9,358 nucleotides of DNA from contig JALSMF010000384.1 in assembly GCA_026987795.1 (NCBI GenBank), forward strand, positions 1 through 9,358, given 5' to 3'. This DNA comes from Bacteroidales bacterium (GTDB lineage: Bacteria > Bacteroidota > Bacteroidia > Bacteroidales > JAADGE01). The position numbers were made by a program, and so were the translations under genes. Under the pieces are notes generated by a model, which did no database searches, was not told the DNA's origin, and saw only the letters and a program-made list of their open reading frames with translations. Shown piece after piece: positions 1-6,608 of this stretch; position 1 is the first letter of the stretch; each line of letters opens with the position of its first letter.

Positions 1-63
1 TATGTAACGGCTCCGGCATTTTGGGCTTATACTTACTTTAAAATTAAAGAAAAGGAGGCATAA
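1..63 (+). CDS. C-terminal end of an upstream protein (partial), possibly membrane protein
   Basis: The first frame is open from base 1 to a TAA at 61-63 and encodes 20 residues. It begins with a fairly hydrophobic, aromatic stretch (YVTAPAFWAYTYF) and ends in a charged tail (KIKEKEA). That looks like a last transmembrane helix with a lysine-rich cytoplasmic end, but 20 codons are too few to assign a family. The stop lies one base before the GTG of the regulator gene, and that gene's ribosome binding site sits within the last codons here. This argues for a real, translationally coupled upstream gene. Short GntR regulators of the YtrA type are often encoded beside ABC-transporter genes, so a permease is one possibility, by inference only. 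Confidence 0.5.
   Translation, partial: YVTAPAFWAYTYFKIKEKEA
51..58 (+). promoter_or_regulatory. Strong Shine-Dalgarno site for the GntR regulator
   Basis: AAAGGAGG lies six bases before the GTG at 65, an almost perfect anti-16S match at good spacing. It decides the GTG start. Such a strong site is unusual in this window, where the other starts are preceded by A-rich sequence only, as is common in Bacteroidota. It is embedded in the last codons of the upstream reading frame, suggesting translational coupling. Confidence 0.75.
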
Positions 64-64
64 A

Positions 65-445
65 GTGAACTTTAAAGATGACAAAGCCATATACCTTCAA
101 CTGGCAGACTATTTTTATGAAAATATTCTTACACGAGAATTTAAATCCGGTGAACGTATACCGTCAGTCAGAGATTTTGCGGTAGAAACAGAAGTTAATC
201 CTAATACCGTAATGCGAACATATAAGCACTTGCAGGATAATGACATTATATATAATAAAAGAGGTATTGGTTATTTTATTTCAGAAGATGCATACAAAAT
301 TACAAAAAAAATGAAAAAAGAAGAGTTTGTTAACGAACAATTACCGGAGCTTTTCAAAACAATAAAACACCTGAACATAAAATTTAAAGAAATTGAACAA
401 CTATATGAAAACTATTTAAAATCAGAGAAAAATGAAAAAAAGTAA
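65..445 (+). CDS. GntR family transcriptional regulator, YtrA subfamily
   Basis: A 126-residue DNA-binding regulator. Residues about 8-75 form a GntR winged helix-turn-helix: an opening KAIYLQLADYFYENI helix, the typical SGERIPSVRDFA segment (28-39), a recognition helix around NPNTVMRTYKHL (45-56), and a wing ending RGIGYFI (66-72). Residues about 80-123 are a short, charged helical tail and no larger effector domain (UTRA, FCD) is present. This size and layout match the YtrA subfamily, whose members usually repress their own operon. The GTG start is chosen because AAAGGAGG precedes it at six bases and the N-terminus fits the family. The last 14 bases overlap the next gene, so the two are probably translated together. 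The operator must lie upstream of the window, since there is no gap before this gene. The signal it senses is not visible. Confidence 0.9.
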   Translation: MNFKDDKAIYLQLADYFYENILTREFKSGERIPSVRDFAVETEVNPNTVMRTYKHLQDNDIIYNKRGIGYFISEDAYKITKKMKKEEFVNEQLPELFKTIKHLNIKFKEIEQLYENYLKSEKNEKK

Positions 446-1064
446 TATTATATTAGTAAGTATTTTTGTCTCAATACTAATTTGGATTACGGTTTCTGTA
501 TTAACTGCCGTAACCAAAATGAAACACATACTGAAAGAACAGAACATTGAACAACCTGCTGCTGAAAATAACAAAGATGACGGCATAACAGTTAATTTAG
601 ACTCCTTTAGTGTTATTGTTGCTTCCGGGAAAGGAGAAGTTGCTGTCGAGCAGTCAGATAAAAATACCTTTCAGTATTTTTCAGCCGATAGTAATACCCT
701 GACATTTAAAAACGACACTTTATTTTTAAACATAAAAGACAAAGAAAATTATATAACAGCCGAAGGTCTTAAAACCATAATCCTTACAGACAGTGTTAAC
801 CTTGAAATATCAGAACTCGAAACAGATACCGTAAACATTAAAACCGACGGAAATTCAAATGTTTTTATATACGGTCTGAAAACAAATGTTTTAAACATTA
901 AAACATCAGAGAGCTCTTCGGCAAAATTATACGATATTAAAGGCGATTACATTGAAACAAACATAGTTCTTAAGGATAAATCAAAATTATACCTTGATAA
1001 CTCAAGCAATTTAAACCTGAACATAAAAAAGGACAGAAACGCCGAATTGGAAATTATAAATTAA
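432..1064 (+). CDS. Membrane-anchored beta-repeat protein, divergent GIN/DUF2807-like
   Basis: A 210-residue protein with a short basic N-terminus and one hydrophobic segment (about 5-27) and no lipobox. It is probably an inner-membrane anchor with the rest in the periplasm. After a polar linker (about 30-50), the body is beta-rich with degenerate repeats. Small polar turns near residues 121, 141, 162 and 183 are each followed by an alternating hydrophobic strand (VNLEI, NVFIYGL, AKLYDI, KLYLDN). The spacing of 20-21 residues suggests a beta-solenoid like the GIN/DUF2807 (putative autotransporter adhesin head) family, although the canonical SSGADI motif is lost. The ATG lies inside the end of the regulator gene (14-base overlap, different frame), and 61 bases separate it from the barrel gene. 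With the lipoprotein at 3516 it forms two solenoid proteins flanking the barrel. Function is unknown. Confidence 0.7.
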   Translation: MKKSNIILVSIFVSILIWITVSVLTAVTKMKHILKEQNIEQPAAENNKDDGITVNLDSFSVIVASGKGEVAVEQSDKNTFQYFSADSNTLTFKNDTLFLNIKDKENYITAEGLKTIILTDSVNLEISELETDTVNIKTDGNSNVFIYGLKTNVLNIKTSESSSAKLYDIKGDYIETNIVLKDKSKLYLDNSSNLNLNIKKDRNAELEIIN

Positions 1065-1085
1065 ATAAATGTAACTTTTCTATTG

Positions 1086-1098
1086 CCTGCACGTCAGG
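1086..1098. repeat. Small GC-rich inverted repeat between the anchor and barrel genes
   Basis: CCTG-CACGT-CAGG has four-base arms around a five-base centre and is conspicuous in the otherwise A/T-rich 61-base spacer. The arms are too short to be a terminator and there is no T-run after them. It could be a protein site or chance. Confidence 0.25.
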
Positions 1099-1125
1099 AA
1101 TAAGAACCAAAAAAAATTATTAAAA

Positions 1126-3492
1126 ATGAAAAACACCGTAAAAATATTTCTTGCAATTTTATTTTTCTCCACTTTCATAAACAAAGCTTTTGCGGAAAAA
1201 GAAACCGGGGTTTCCGGACAAGTTAAAGATTTTAAAACCAAGAAACCGATAGAGTTTTGTACCGTCAGTGTACATAACCTGAAAGACAGCCTAATAACAG
1301 CAGCCGTTACTGATGAGAAAGGCTTTTTTACAATTCCGCTTTCTGCCGGAAAATATAAAATTACGGCTCAATATATAGGCTATAAGCCGGACACCGTTAA
1401 CGTTACAATAAAAACAGGAACCGAGTTTATCGGAACAATAAAACTGCACCCGGAAGAAAATCAAATCGGAGAGGTTACCGTTACCGGAAAATCAGAAAAT
1501 ATTTTAATAGACAAAGACGAATATATCATTACCGGAAAAATGAAAACCGGAACGGCAAACACAAAAGATGTTCTTGACAAAATAAAAGGCGTAAGCTACG
1601 ACAGATATAACAATTCAATAAAGGTTGACAACGAAGACAATATAATGATTCTCGTAAACGGTTTACAAAAAGACAGGGAATATATACTGAACCTTAACCC
1701 GGACAGACTTAAAAAAGTAGAGATAATCAGAGATCCGAGCGGACGTTATGCTCTGGAGGGTTACTCTGCCGTAATTAATATTATCCTGAAAGATGACTAT
1801 AAAGGTGTTGAGTTTTATTCCGAAGAACAATTTTTAATTGATATCGACAATAAAAACGGAGACTATTTTCCTCTTAACCATTTTTCGGCAAGTATGAACT
1901 ATACTTATAATAAAGTAAATGTTTATGCCAAAATTAACAACTCTGTTATGAATTTTGCATTGCTTTCTTCAGGCATAAAGGAATATGATAACGGCTTTTT
2001 GATAACCGAAAAACCTGCTGACGATAAACCTAATTTTAATATCAGTCGAGTTTTTGACAGAATAACGGGAGGTGTTGACTATTATATTAACCCTAAGCAG
2101 ACCCTTAGTTTTGAAACAGGATTTACGGGAATGTTCTTCCCGGAAACAAAACAGATAAGCAGTTTTAATGTTTTATACTTAAACAATCAAACCGAAACAA
2201 ATAACTTTTATTCCGAATACATAAACAATACAACAAATCAAAGCAACTATAACACACTGTTTTACAAAGGAATTTTGAGCAAAAACAGCATTCTCAACAT
2301 AGATTTCACATACTCTTATACAAACGAAGAATATGATATTAACTACTATGAAAACAATACTTTAAAAAGTATACAAAACGGTATAAATGACAGCAAATAC
2401 ACAAAGCTAAATGCAGAATTTGACCATACGATAAATGAAAAATCAGGCTTTCAGGCAGGTTACGGAAACACCTGGAAAAAAGTTATTAATACATATAATT
2501 TCGGGGAAAGTGACTTTACGAGAACAGACTTAAGACATCAGTTGTATTTATATTATTCTTATAAAATCAGCGAAAAAGCAGGCGTAAAGTTTGGAGTGGC
2601 AGGAGAAGCAAGCACCCCGGAGATTGAAGGAAAAAAAATAAATTATTTTATTTATCAACCTTACGCAGACATAAAAATAAAACCGTTTAAAATGTTGGAT
2701 ATAAGACTGAAATACCGCTCGTCAAGCAACTATCCGTCTGTAACACAGGCAAACCCGGACACAATATTTCTTGATGAAACAACGGTATCTGTAGGAAACC
2801 CTTATTTAGAACCGTCTGTAACGCACAAAATTTCGGCAAGATTTAATGTAATGCACGGACTTATTTCTGTCGAACCCTACTATCATTTTTCAGATAACTA
2901 TATAAGCAAAACCGGATACTTAAAAGACAACGGAATCTTTGAATATTCTTTTGATAATACAGGAAAATATAAAAATTACGGACTAAAAGCCGGGCTTACC
3001 GTTCCTTTCGGAAAAACCGTATTTTGGCAAAGTAATGCCGATTTTTTTCGAAGCAGTATAACATATGAAGGAAAAATCAATGACGTAAACGACTGGACTA
3101 TGAGCAGTAATCTTATTTATGTAAACAAAAAGTATAAGACGACAGGCGGCATTATATATCAAAACAACCTGAAAAAAGTAATAACGGCACAAGGTTATAA
3201 TATGTGGAATAATGATTTCTGGGGACTTATGGTTCAACAACCGCTTCTAAAGCAACAACTTAACATAATGCTGTTCTATATGCTGCCCGTAAACCTCGGA
3301 GCCGATTACCGGCAAGGTTCATATATAAGAACAGACACCTATACCGAAACAAATATTCAAGATATAGAAATCCTGAAAAACATGCTGATGTTCAGAATTA
3401 CATTCAGAATAAATAAAGGAAAAACAGTCAGAAAATCAGAAAAAGACATAAAGCTTGAAGACGAAAAACAAGAAAAAGGCGGAATTATTTAA
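1126..3492 (+). CDS. Outer-membrane beta-barrel protein with carboxypeptidase-regulatory-like domain (TonB-receptor-like)
   Basis: A 788-residue outer-membrane protein. Residues 1-23 are a signal peptide (cleavage after AFA). Residues about 28-107 are a CarboxypepD_reg-like beta-sandwich (VSGQVKDFKTKKPIEF, TDEKGFFTIPL, YKITAQYIGY). Residues about 113-222 resemble a TonB-receptor plug (IGEVTVTGK, DVLDKIKGV, ILVNG, VEIIRDPSGRYALEGYSAVINIILK in parts). The remainder alternates aromatic beta-strands and loops up to the final strand MLMFRITFRINKG (about 751-763), followed by a charged tail rich in Lys and Glu. This matches the Bacteroidota outer-membrane beta-barrel family (PF14905-type), usually about 750-930 residues. 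These resemble SusC/TonB receptors but carry no SusD partner, and none is present here. It lies in an operon with the GntR regulator and two solenoid proteins, with 23 bases to the next gene. The ligand is unknown. Confidence 0.85.
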   Translation: MKNTVKIFLAILFFSTFINKAFAEKETGVSGQVKDFKTKKPIEFCTVSVHNLKDSLITAAVTDEKGFFTIPLSAGKYKITAQYIGYKPDTVNVTIKTGTEFIGTIKLHPEENQIGEVTVTGKSENILIDKDEYIITGKMKTGTANTKDVLDKIKGVSYDRYNNSIKVDNEDNIMILVNGLQKDREYILNLNPDRLKKVEIIRDPSGRYALEGYSAVINIILKDDYKGVEFYSEEQFLIDIDNKNGDYFPLNHFSASMNYTYNKVNVYAKINNSVMNFALLSSGIKEYDNGFLITEKPADDKPNFNISRVFDRITGGVDYYINPKQTLSFETGFTGMFFPETKQISSFNVLYLNNQTETNNFYSEYINNTTNQSNYNTLFYKGILSKNSILNIDFTYSYTNEEYDINYYENNTLKSIQNGINDSKYTKLNAEFDHTINEKSGFQAGYGNTWKKVINTYNFGESDFTRTDLRHQLYLYYSYKISEKAGVKFGVAGEASTPEIEGKKINYFIYQPYADIKIKPFKMLDIRLKYRSSSNYPSVTQANPDTIFLDETTVSVGNPYLEPSVTHKISARFNVMHGLISVEPYYHFSDNYISKTGYLKDNGIFEYSFDNTGKYKNYGLKAGLTVPFGKTVFWQSNADFFRSSITYEGKINDVNDWTMSSNLIYVNKKYKTTGGIIYQNNLKKVITAQGYNMWNNDFWGLMVQQPLLKQQLNIMLFYMLPVNLGADYRQGSYIRTDTYTETNIQDIEILKNMLMFRITFRINKGKTVRKSEKDIKLEDEKQEKGGII

Positions 3493-3515
3493 TAACTTTA
3501 AAGATAATACAAAAA

Positions 3516-4235
3516 ATGAAAACAAAATCGGTATTTATAATTTTTTTAACAGTTTTTACAGTATTTGCATCCTGTAATATTTCAGGAATTAAAGGAAACG
3601 GAAATGTAGTAAAACAAAAAAGAAAAATAAGTAATAAATTCACGGAAATAAATGTCAGGCACGGAATAAACCTATACCTTTCTCAGGGAAGCAATATTTC
3701 CGTTATCTCGGAAGCGGACGAAAACATTCAGGAGTTTCTTATAACCGAAGTTAAAAACGGCGTTCTTAACATTTATTTTTCGGAAACAACAGGAAACGTA
3801 AAAGCCAAAAACGTTTATGTAACAATGCCTGAAATTAATAAGATAACAGCCTCAAGTGCTGCAGACGTAAAATTAAAAACACCCGTAAAATCAGAAAGAT
3901 TAGAGATTGCTGCTTCAAGCGGAGCAGATATTGATGCAAAAACAGATGTTGCGGAATTAGTTTGTGTATCTGGCAGCGGGGCAGATGTTGAAATAAAAGG
4001 AATATGTAAAACAGCAAACCTTAAATCAAGCAGCGGTGCTGATATTGATGCCGAAGACTTAAATGCAGAAATCGTAACTGCAAAAACATCAAGCGGCGGA
4101 GATATTACAATTTCCGTGAGTAAAGAAATTTTTGCGGAAGCAAGCAGCGGCGGGGATATTACTTTTTACGGAAACCCGAAAAAAACAGAAGTTAAAACCT
4201 CTTCCGGCGGAGACATAAAACAAAGAAACAAATGA
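3516..4235 (+). CDS. GIN (DUF2807) domain lipoprotein with Asp-ladder beta-solenoid
   Basis: A 239-residue lipoprotein. The signal peptide ends in a lipobox FASC with lipidated Cys20. The next residues (NISG) carry no acidic cluster, so the known Bacteroidota surface-export signal is absent and a periplasm-facing location is more likely. The head starts with GNGNVVKQKRKIS (28-40), and FTEINVRHGINLYLSQG (42-58) is typical of the GIN/DUF2807 family. Residues 113-234 contain seven SSG[AG]D[IV] repeats about 18-21 residues apart, one per turn of a predicted beta-solenoid. The family is annotated as putative autotransporter adhesin, but the function is not established. It is the last gene of the operon and is followed by a strong terminator. 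Confidence 0.88.
   Translation: MKTKSVFIIFLTVFTVFASCNISGIKGNGNVVKQKRKISNKFTEINVRHGINLYLSQGSNISVISEADENIQEFLITEVKNGVLNIYFSETTGNVKAKNVYVTMPEINKITASSAADVKLKTPVKSERLEIAASSGADIDAKTDVAELVCVSGSGADVEIKGICKTANLKSSSGADIDAEDLNAEIVTAKTSSGGDITISVSKEIFAEASSGGDITFYGNPKKTEVKTSSGGDIKQRNK
3852..4217 (+). repeat. Seven SSG[AG]D[IV] protein repeats within the GIN lipoprotein
   Basis: The repeats start at residues 113 (SSAADV), 134 (SSGADI), 153 (GSGADV), 172 (SSGADI), 192, 210 and 229 (each SSGGDI). The intervals are 21, 19, 19, 20, 18 and 19 residues. The aspartate of each unit (117, 138, 157, 176, 196, 214, 233) would stack on one face of a solenoid. The first four units use Ala before Asp and the last three use Gly, suggesting recent duplication within the C-terminal half. 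Confidence 0.85.
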
Positions 4236-4257
4236 TTTTCAGGTAACAATTAAGTTT

Positions 4258-4300
4258 TAGTCAGACAGTCCCGGTAAAGCAACTGTCTGACTATTTTTTT
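4258..4300 (+). terminator. Rho-independent terminator of the GntR-GIN-barrel operon
   Basis: A perfect 12-base-pair stem (TAGTCAGACAGT at 4258-4269, ACTGTCTGACTA at 4282-4293) with a 12-base loop is followed by seven T on the + strand. The minus-strand side lacks a good T-run, so it mainly stops the + strand operon just before the converging fabD end. Confidence 0.9.
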
Positions 4301-4304
4301 CAAA

Positions 4305-5180
4305 CTATACCCCGGATGTCGGAAATTTTCTGTCAATTTTTTTCATTAATCCCTGCAAAACCTTACCCGGTCCGGCTTCAATATAAGATGTTGCTCCGTC
4401 AGCAATCATATTTTTCATTATTTGTGTCCATTTTACCGGAGCCGTAAGTTGTGCAACCAAGTTTTTTTTAATTTCAGAAATATCTGTAGTGGGCTTTGCT
4501 GTTACATTCTGATAAACAGGGCAAATCGGCTTGCCGAAAACAGTATTTTCTATTGCAGACGCAAGCTCTTCTCTTGCAGGCTCCATCAACGGCGAATGAA
4601 AAGCACCTCCGACATTAAGCTTTATTGCCCGTTTTGCTCCTGCTTCGGTCAGTTTTTCAATTGCTTTATCAATTCCGTTTACAGAACCTGAAATAACAAT
4701 TTGTCCGACGGTATTATAGTTTGCAGGCACAACAATATCGTCAATCGATGCACAAATTTCTTCAACCTTTTCATCCTCCATTCCTAAAACAGCAGCCATT
4801 GTTGACGGTTCTGCTTCGCAGGCTTTTTGCATTGCTTCGGCTCTTTGCGAAACAAGTTTTAAGCCGTCTTCAAAAGAAAGTGTTTTATTTGCAACCAATG
4901 CAGAAAATTCTCCGAGAGAATGTCCGGCAACCATATCAGGCTTAAAATCATCGCCTAATGTAGCCGTAAGAATAACAGAGTGAAGGAAAATTGCAGGTTG
5001 TGTTACTTTTGTTTGCTTTAAGTCCTCATCTGTTCCGTTAAACATTAAATCGGTAATTCTGAAACCGAGAATTTCATTAGCTTTTTCAAACATTTCTTTT
5101 GCAAGTTCCGATTTTTCGTATAAATCCTTGCCCATTCCGACAAATTGTGCCCCTTGCCCGGGGAATACGTATGCTTTCAT
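4305..5180 (-). CDS. fabD: Malonyl-CoA:acyl carrier protein transacylase
   Basis: A cytoplasmic enzyme that moves malonyl from CoA to the acyl carrier protein, supplying the extender unit for type II fatty acid synthesis. The 291-residue protein matches the usual FabD length. Visible motifs are the GQGAQ oxyanion segment (8-12), GHSLGE with nucleophile Ser88 (86-91), Arg113 in SQRAEAMQ for the malonyl carboxylate, GAFHSPLM with catalytic His195, NVTAKP (225-230) and EAGPGKVL near the end. I chose the ATG at 5180, giving MKAYVFPGQG; the upstream in-frame TTG at 5193-5195 would add five residues with no family support. It stands alone, with no other fab gene visible, divergent from the DUF4294 gene, with a TAnnTTTG box upstream. 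All catalytic residues are intact. Confidence 0.97.
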   Translation of the reverse strand: MKAYVFPGQGAQFVGMGKDLYEKSELAKEMFEKANEILGFRITDLMFNGTDEDLKQTKVTQPAIFLHSVILTATLGDDFKPDMVAGHSLGEFSALVANKTLSFEDGLKLVSQRAEAMQKACEAEPSTMAAVLGMEDEKVEEICASIDDIVVPANYNTVGQIVISGSVNGIDKAIEKLTEAGAKRAIKLNVGGAFHSPLMEPAREELASAIENTVFGKPICPVYQNVTAKPTTDISEIKKNLVAQLTAPVKWTQIMKNMIADGATSYIEAGPGKVLQGLMKKIDRKFPTSGV

Positions 5181-5205
5181 AACTATATTTTTCAAAATTT
5201 ACGGG

Positions 5206-5213
5206 CAAAAATA
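5206..5213 (-). promoter_or_regulatory. Candidate Bacteroidota -7 promoter box for fabD
   Basis: Read on the minus strand this is TATTTTTG, an exact match to the TAnnTTTG -7 consensus of Bacteroidota sigma factor promoters. It would start transcription near 5200, giving a leader of about 20 bases before the ATG at 5180. No clear TTG -33 box is seen at the right distance, so the call is moderate. Confidence 0.4.
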
Positions 5214-5252
5214 AGAATTAAATTGAAACTCACGGGTTGAAAATTTGTTTTA

Positions 5253-5300
5253 TAAGATAATGTTTATTGTCATTAAAAAAAATAATGTAATTTTATCTTA
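5253..5300. repeat. Nested inverted repeats in the fabD / DUF4294 divergent spacer
   Basis: TAAGATAA (5253-5260) pairs with TTATCTTA (5293-5300), and inside them CATTA (5271-5275) pairs with TAATG (5283-5287). They overlap the presumed promoter of the + strand gene. The arms are A/T only and could be chance in such a base-biased spacer. Confidence 0.35.
5267..5295 (+). promoter_or_regulatory. Weak candidate promoter for the DUF4294 gene
   Basis: TTG (5267-5269) is followed after 18 bases by TAATTTTA (5288-5295), a one-base departure from TAnnTTTG. It would place the start of transcription near 5302, about 20 bases before the ATG at 5322. The spacing and last base are not ideal. Confidence 0.3.
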
Positions 5301-5321
5301 AATTTTTTCGTTTAAATAAAA

Positions 5322-5942
5322 ATGCGAAACCTGTTAACAATAATATTTATTTTTATCGGAATTGCCGGTTTTTCCCAAAAAAAACCGAATGCTATAGAGA
5401 TTCTTGATAAAATTAAAAATGAAGGAGGCGGTATTTTGGAGGTAAGAATTTCTCCGGAAGGAGATACTACGTTCAATGTTCAAATGAGTCCGGTCGTAAT
5501 ATTTCCTCCCAGAGTTTTTAAAAATAACAGAGAACGAAAAAAGTATTACAGGCTTGTCAGAAACGTTAAAAAAGTTTATCCGTATTCACAAATAATAAAA
5601 CGTATTTTTATTGAATCAGAATTTGTATTGCGGCATATGGAAAATAACCGTGAGCGAAAGAGGTATATTAACGAAAAAGAAAAAGAACTTAAGAGAGAAT
5701 TTGAAGATGATATAAGAAATATGACATATTCGCAGGGAAGAATTTTGATAAAATTGGTAGACAGAGAAACCAGCCATACTACATATGAGCTTGTCAAGCA
5801 TTTTAAAGGCGGAGTATCTGCATTTTTTTGGCAGGGTGTTGCAAGAATATTTCAAACAAATTTAAAATATGAATACGACCCCGACGGAACTGATAAATGG
5901 ATTGAAGAGATTGTTGCACGAATAGAAAACGGTCAACTTTAA
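5322..5942 (+). CDS. Exported DUF4294 family protein
   Basis: A 206-residue protein with an N-terminal signal peptide (about 1-18, MRNLLTIIFIFIGIAGFSQ), so it acts in the cell envelope. From about residue 60 it matches my memory of the Bacteroidota-restricted DUF4294 family: the basic segment ERKKYYRLVRNVKKVYPYSQ (71-90), a long charged helix of Glu/Lys/Arg (about 105-135), then MTYSQGRILIKLVDRETSHTTYELVK in parts (134-159), and FFWQGVARIF (168-177) before the end. The central helix is rich in alternating charges and may be a coiled coil. The role of the family is unknown and there are no catalytic motifs I can name. It is a single-gene unit divergent from fabD, and its stop codon lies in the loop of its own terminator. 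Confidence 0.8.
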   Translation: MRNLLTIIFIFIGIAGFSQKKPNAIEILDKIKNEGGGILEVRISPEGDTTFNVQMSPVVIFPPRVFKNNRERKKYYRLVRNVKKVYPYSQIIKRIFIESEFVLRHMENNRERKRYINEKEKELKREFEDDIRNMTYSQGRILIKLVDRETSHTTYELVKHFKGGVSAFFWQGVARIFQTNLKYEYDPDGTDKWIEEIVARIENGQL

Positions 5943-5958
5943 AATTGACCGTTTTTTT
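5926..5958 (+). terminator. Terminator overlapping the end of the DUF4294 gene
   Basis: AAAACGGTCAA (5926-5936) pairs perfectly with TTGACCGTTTT (5945-5955) around an eight-base loop that contains the TAA stop, followed by a T-run to 5958. The left arm is coding sequence. The A-run before the stem means it may also work for the converging minus-strand unit. Confidence 0.85.
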
Positions 5959-5971
5959 GTTTTTAAGAATA

Positions 5972-6574
5972 TTATTTAAAACACTTATTTTTAATTAAGA
6001 ATTTTGCGAGCTCTTTTCCTGTTTTAGCATAAGCCTCTTTTATGCGCTCTCCGGTATCCCAGCCGGCACCGGACTTTCCGGGTGCTTTTTTTATGTCAAT
6101 TTTTGCCAAAATTGTTTTCGGATCGGAAGTTTTAACGAATAATGCTTCACAATTAATTGATGCAGGTGCGGAAGAAATACCGATATAATATCCGGGCTCT
6201 GTAAAATAAGTATGCAGAATAAGAGTATATTCGGCATCTTTATTGTTTTGTTCGGCAATTGCATCGTATTTTTCAAGATATTTGTTAAAAAGCTCTTCAA
6301 ACTTCGGTTCAAATCGGGTTTCTCGGTCTTCAACCCACATTTTTGCCCATTTGTCGCCCCTTCCGGCTTCTTTTTTATTGTATTCTTCGGTTTTTTTGGC
6401 AACATAATCAGTTTCGGAATATTTACCGACTTTCATATCGTCATAAGCATATTGTAAATTCAAATCTTTTACACCTTTCAGGAATTTTAAATTTCCCTCA
6501 ACAAGCTTAATACGCTGCGCTTGCATATTCCCGGCTAAAAAAATAACCATTATTGCTAATAATACTTTTTTCAT
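5972..6574 (-). CDS. Secreted protein of unknown function with two cysteines
   Basis: A 200-residue protein I do not recognise. Residues 1-19 are a signal peptide (MKKVLLAIMVIFLAGNMQA, cleavage before Gln20), with no lipobox. The body has a charged helical middle (about 55-112, rich in Glu, Lys and Trp) followed by a beta-like core: EYTLILHTYFTEPGYYIGI (115-133), INCEALFVKT (140-149), TILAKIDIKKAPGK (154-167), then GWDTGERIKEAYAKTGKELAKFL (171-193 in parts). The arrangement faintly recalls small periplasmic proteins such as the DUF4136/DUF4410 types, but I cannot assign it. There are two cysteines in the mature protein, Cys142 and Cys198. It lies 34 bases behind the TlpA-like thioredoxin gene on the same strand, probably as the second gene of an operon. 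A redox link between the two is inference only. Confidence 0.72.
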   Translation of the reverse strand: MKKVLLAIMVIFLAGNMQAQRIKLVEGNLKFLKGVKDLNLQYAYDDMKVGKYSETDYVAKKTEEYNKKEAGRGDKWAKMWVEDRETRFEPKFEELFNKYLEKYDAIAEQNNKDAEYTLILHTYFTEPGYYIGISSAPASINCEALFVKTSDPKTILAKIDIKKAPGKSGAGWDTGERIKEAYAKTGKELAKFLIKNKCFK

Positions 6575-6608
6575 TTTAATATAATTTTTAGTTAGTAAAT
6601 AAAAATAA

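Noticed and set aside
3496..3503. CTTTAAAG palindrome between the barrel and lipoprotein genes
   Set aside because: Eight A/T-rich bases are expected by chance and no terminator structure follows.
3852..4217. CRISPR-like or satellite DNA repeat
   Set aside because: The repetition is at protein level inside an intact reading frame, with diverged codons and no spacers.
4422..4945. Open frames on the + strand opposite fabD
   Set aside because: They run antisense to a clear fabD gene, have low-complexity, biased compositions and show no domain.
5178..5195. Longer FabD start at an in-frame TTG (five extra residues)
   Set aside because: The ATG at 5180 gives the usual family N-terminus MKAYVFPGQG, while the extra residues have no support and TTG is a weaker start.
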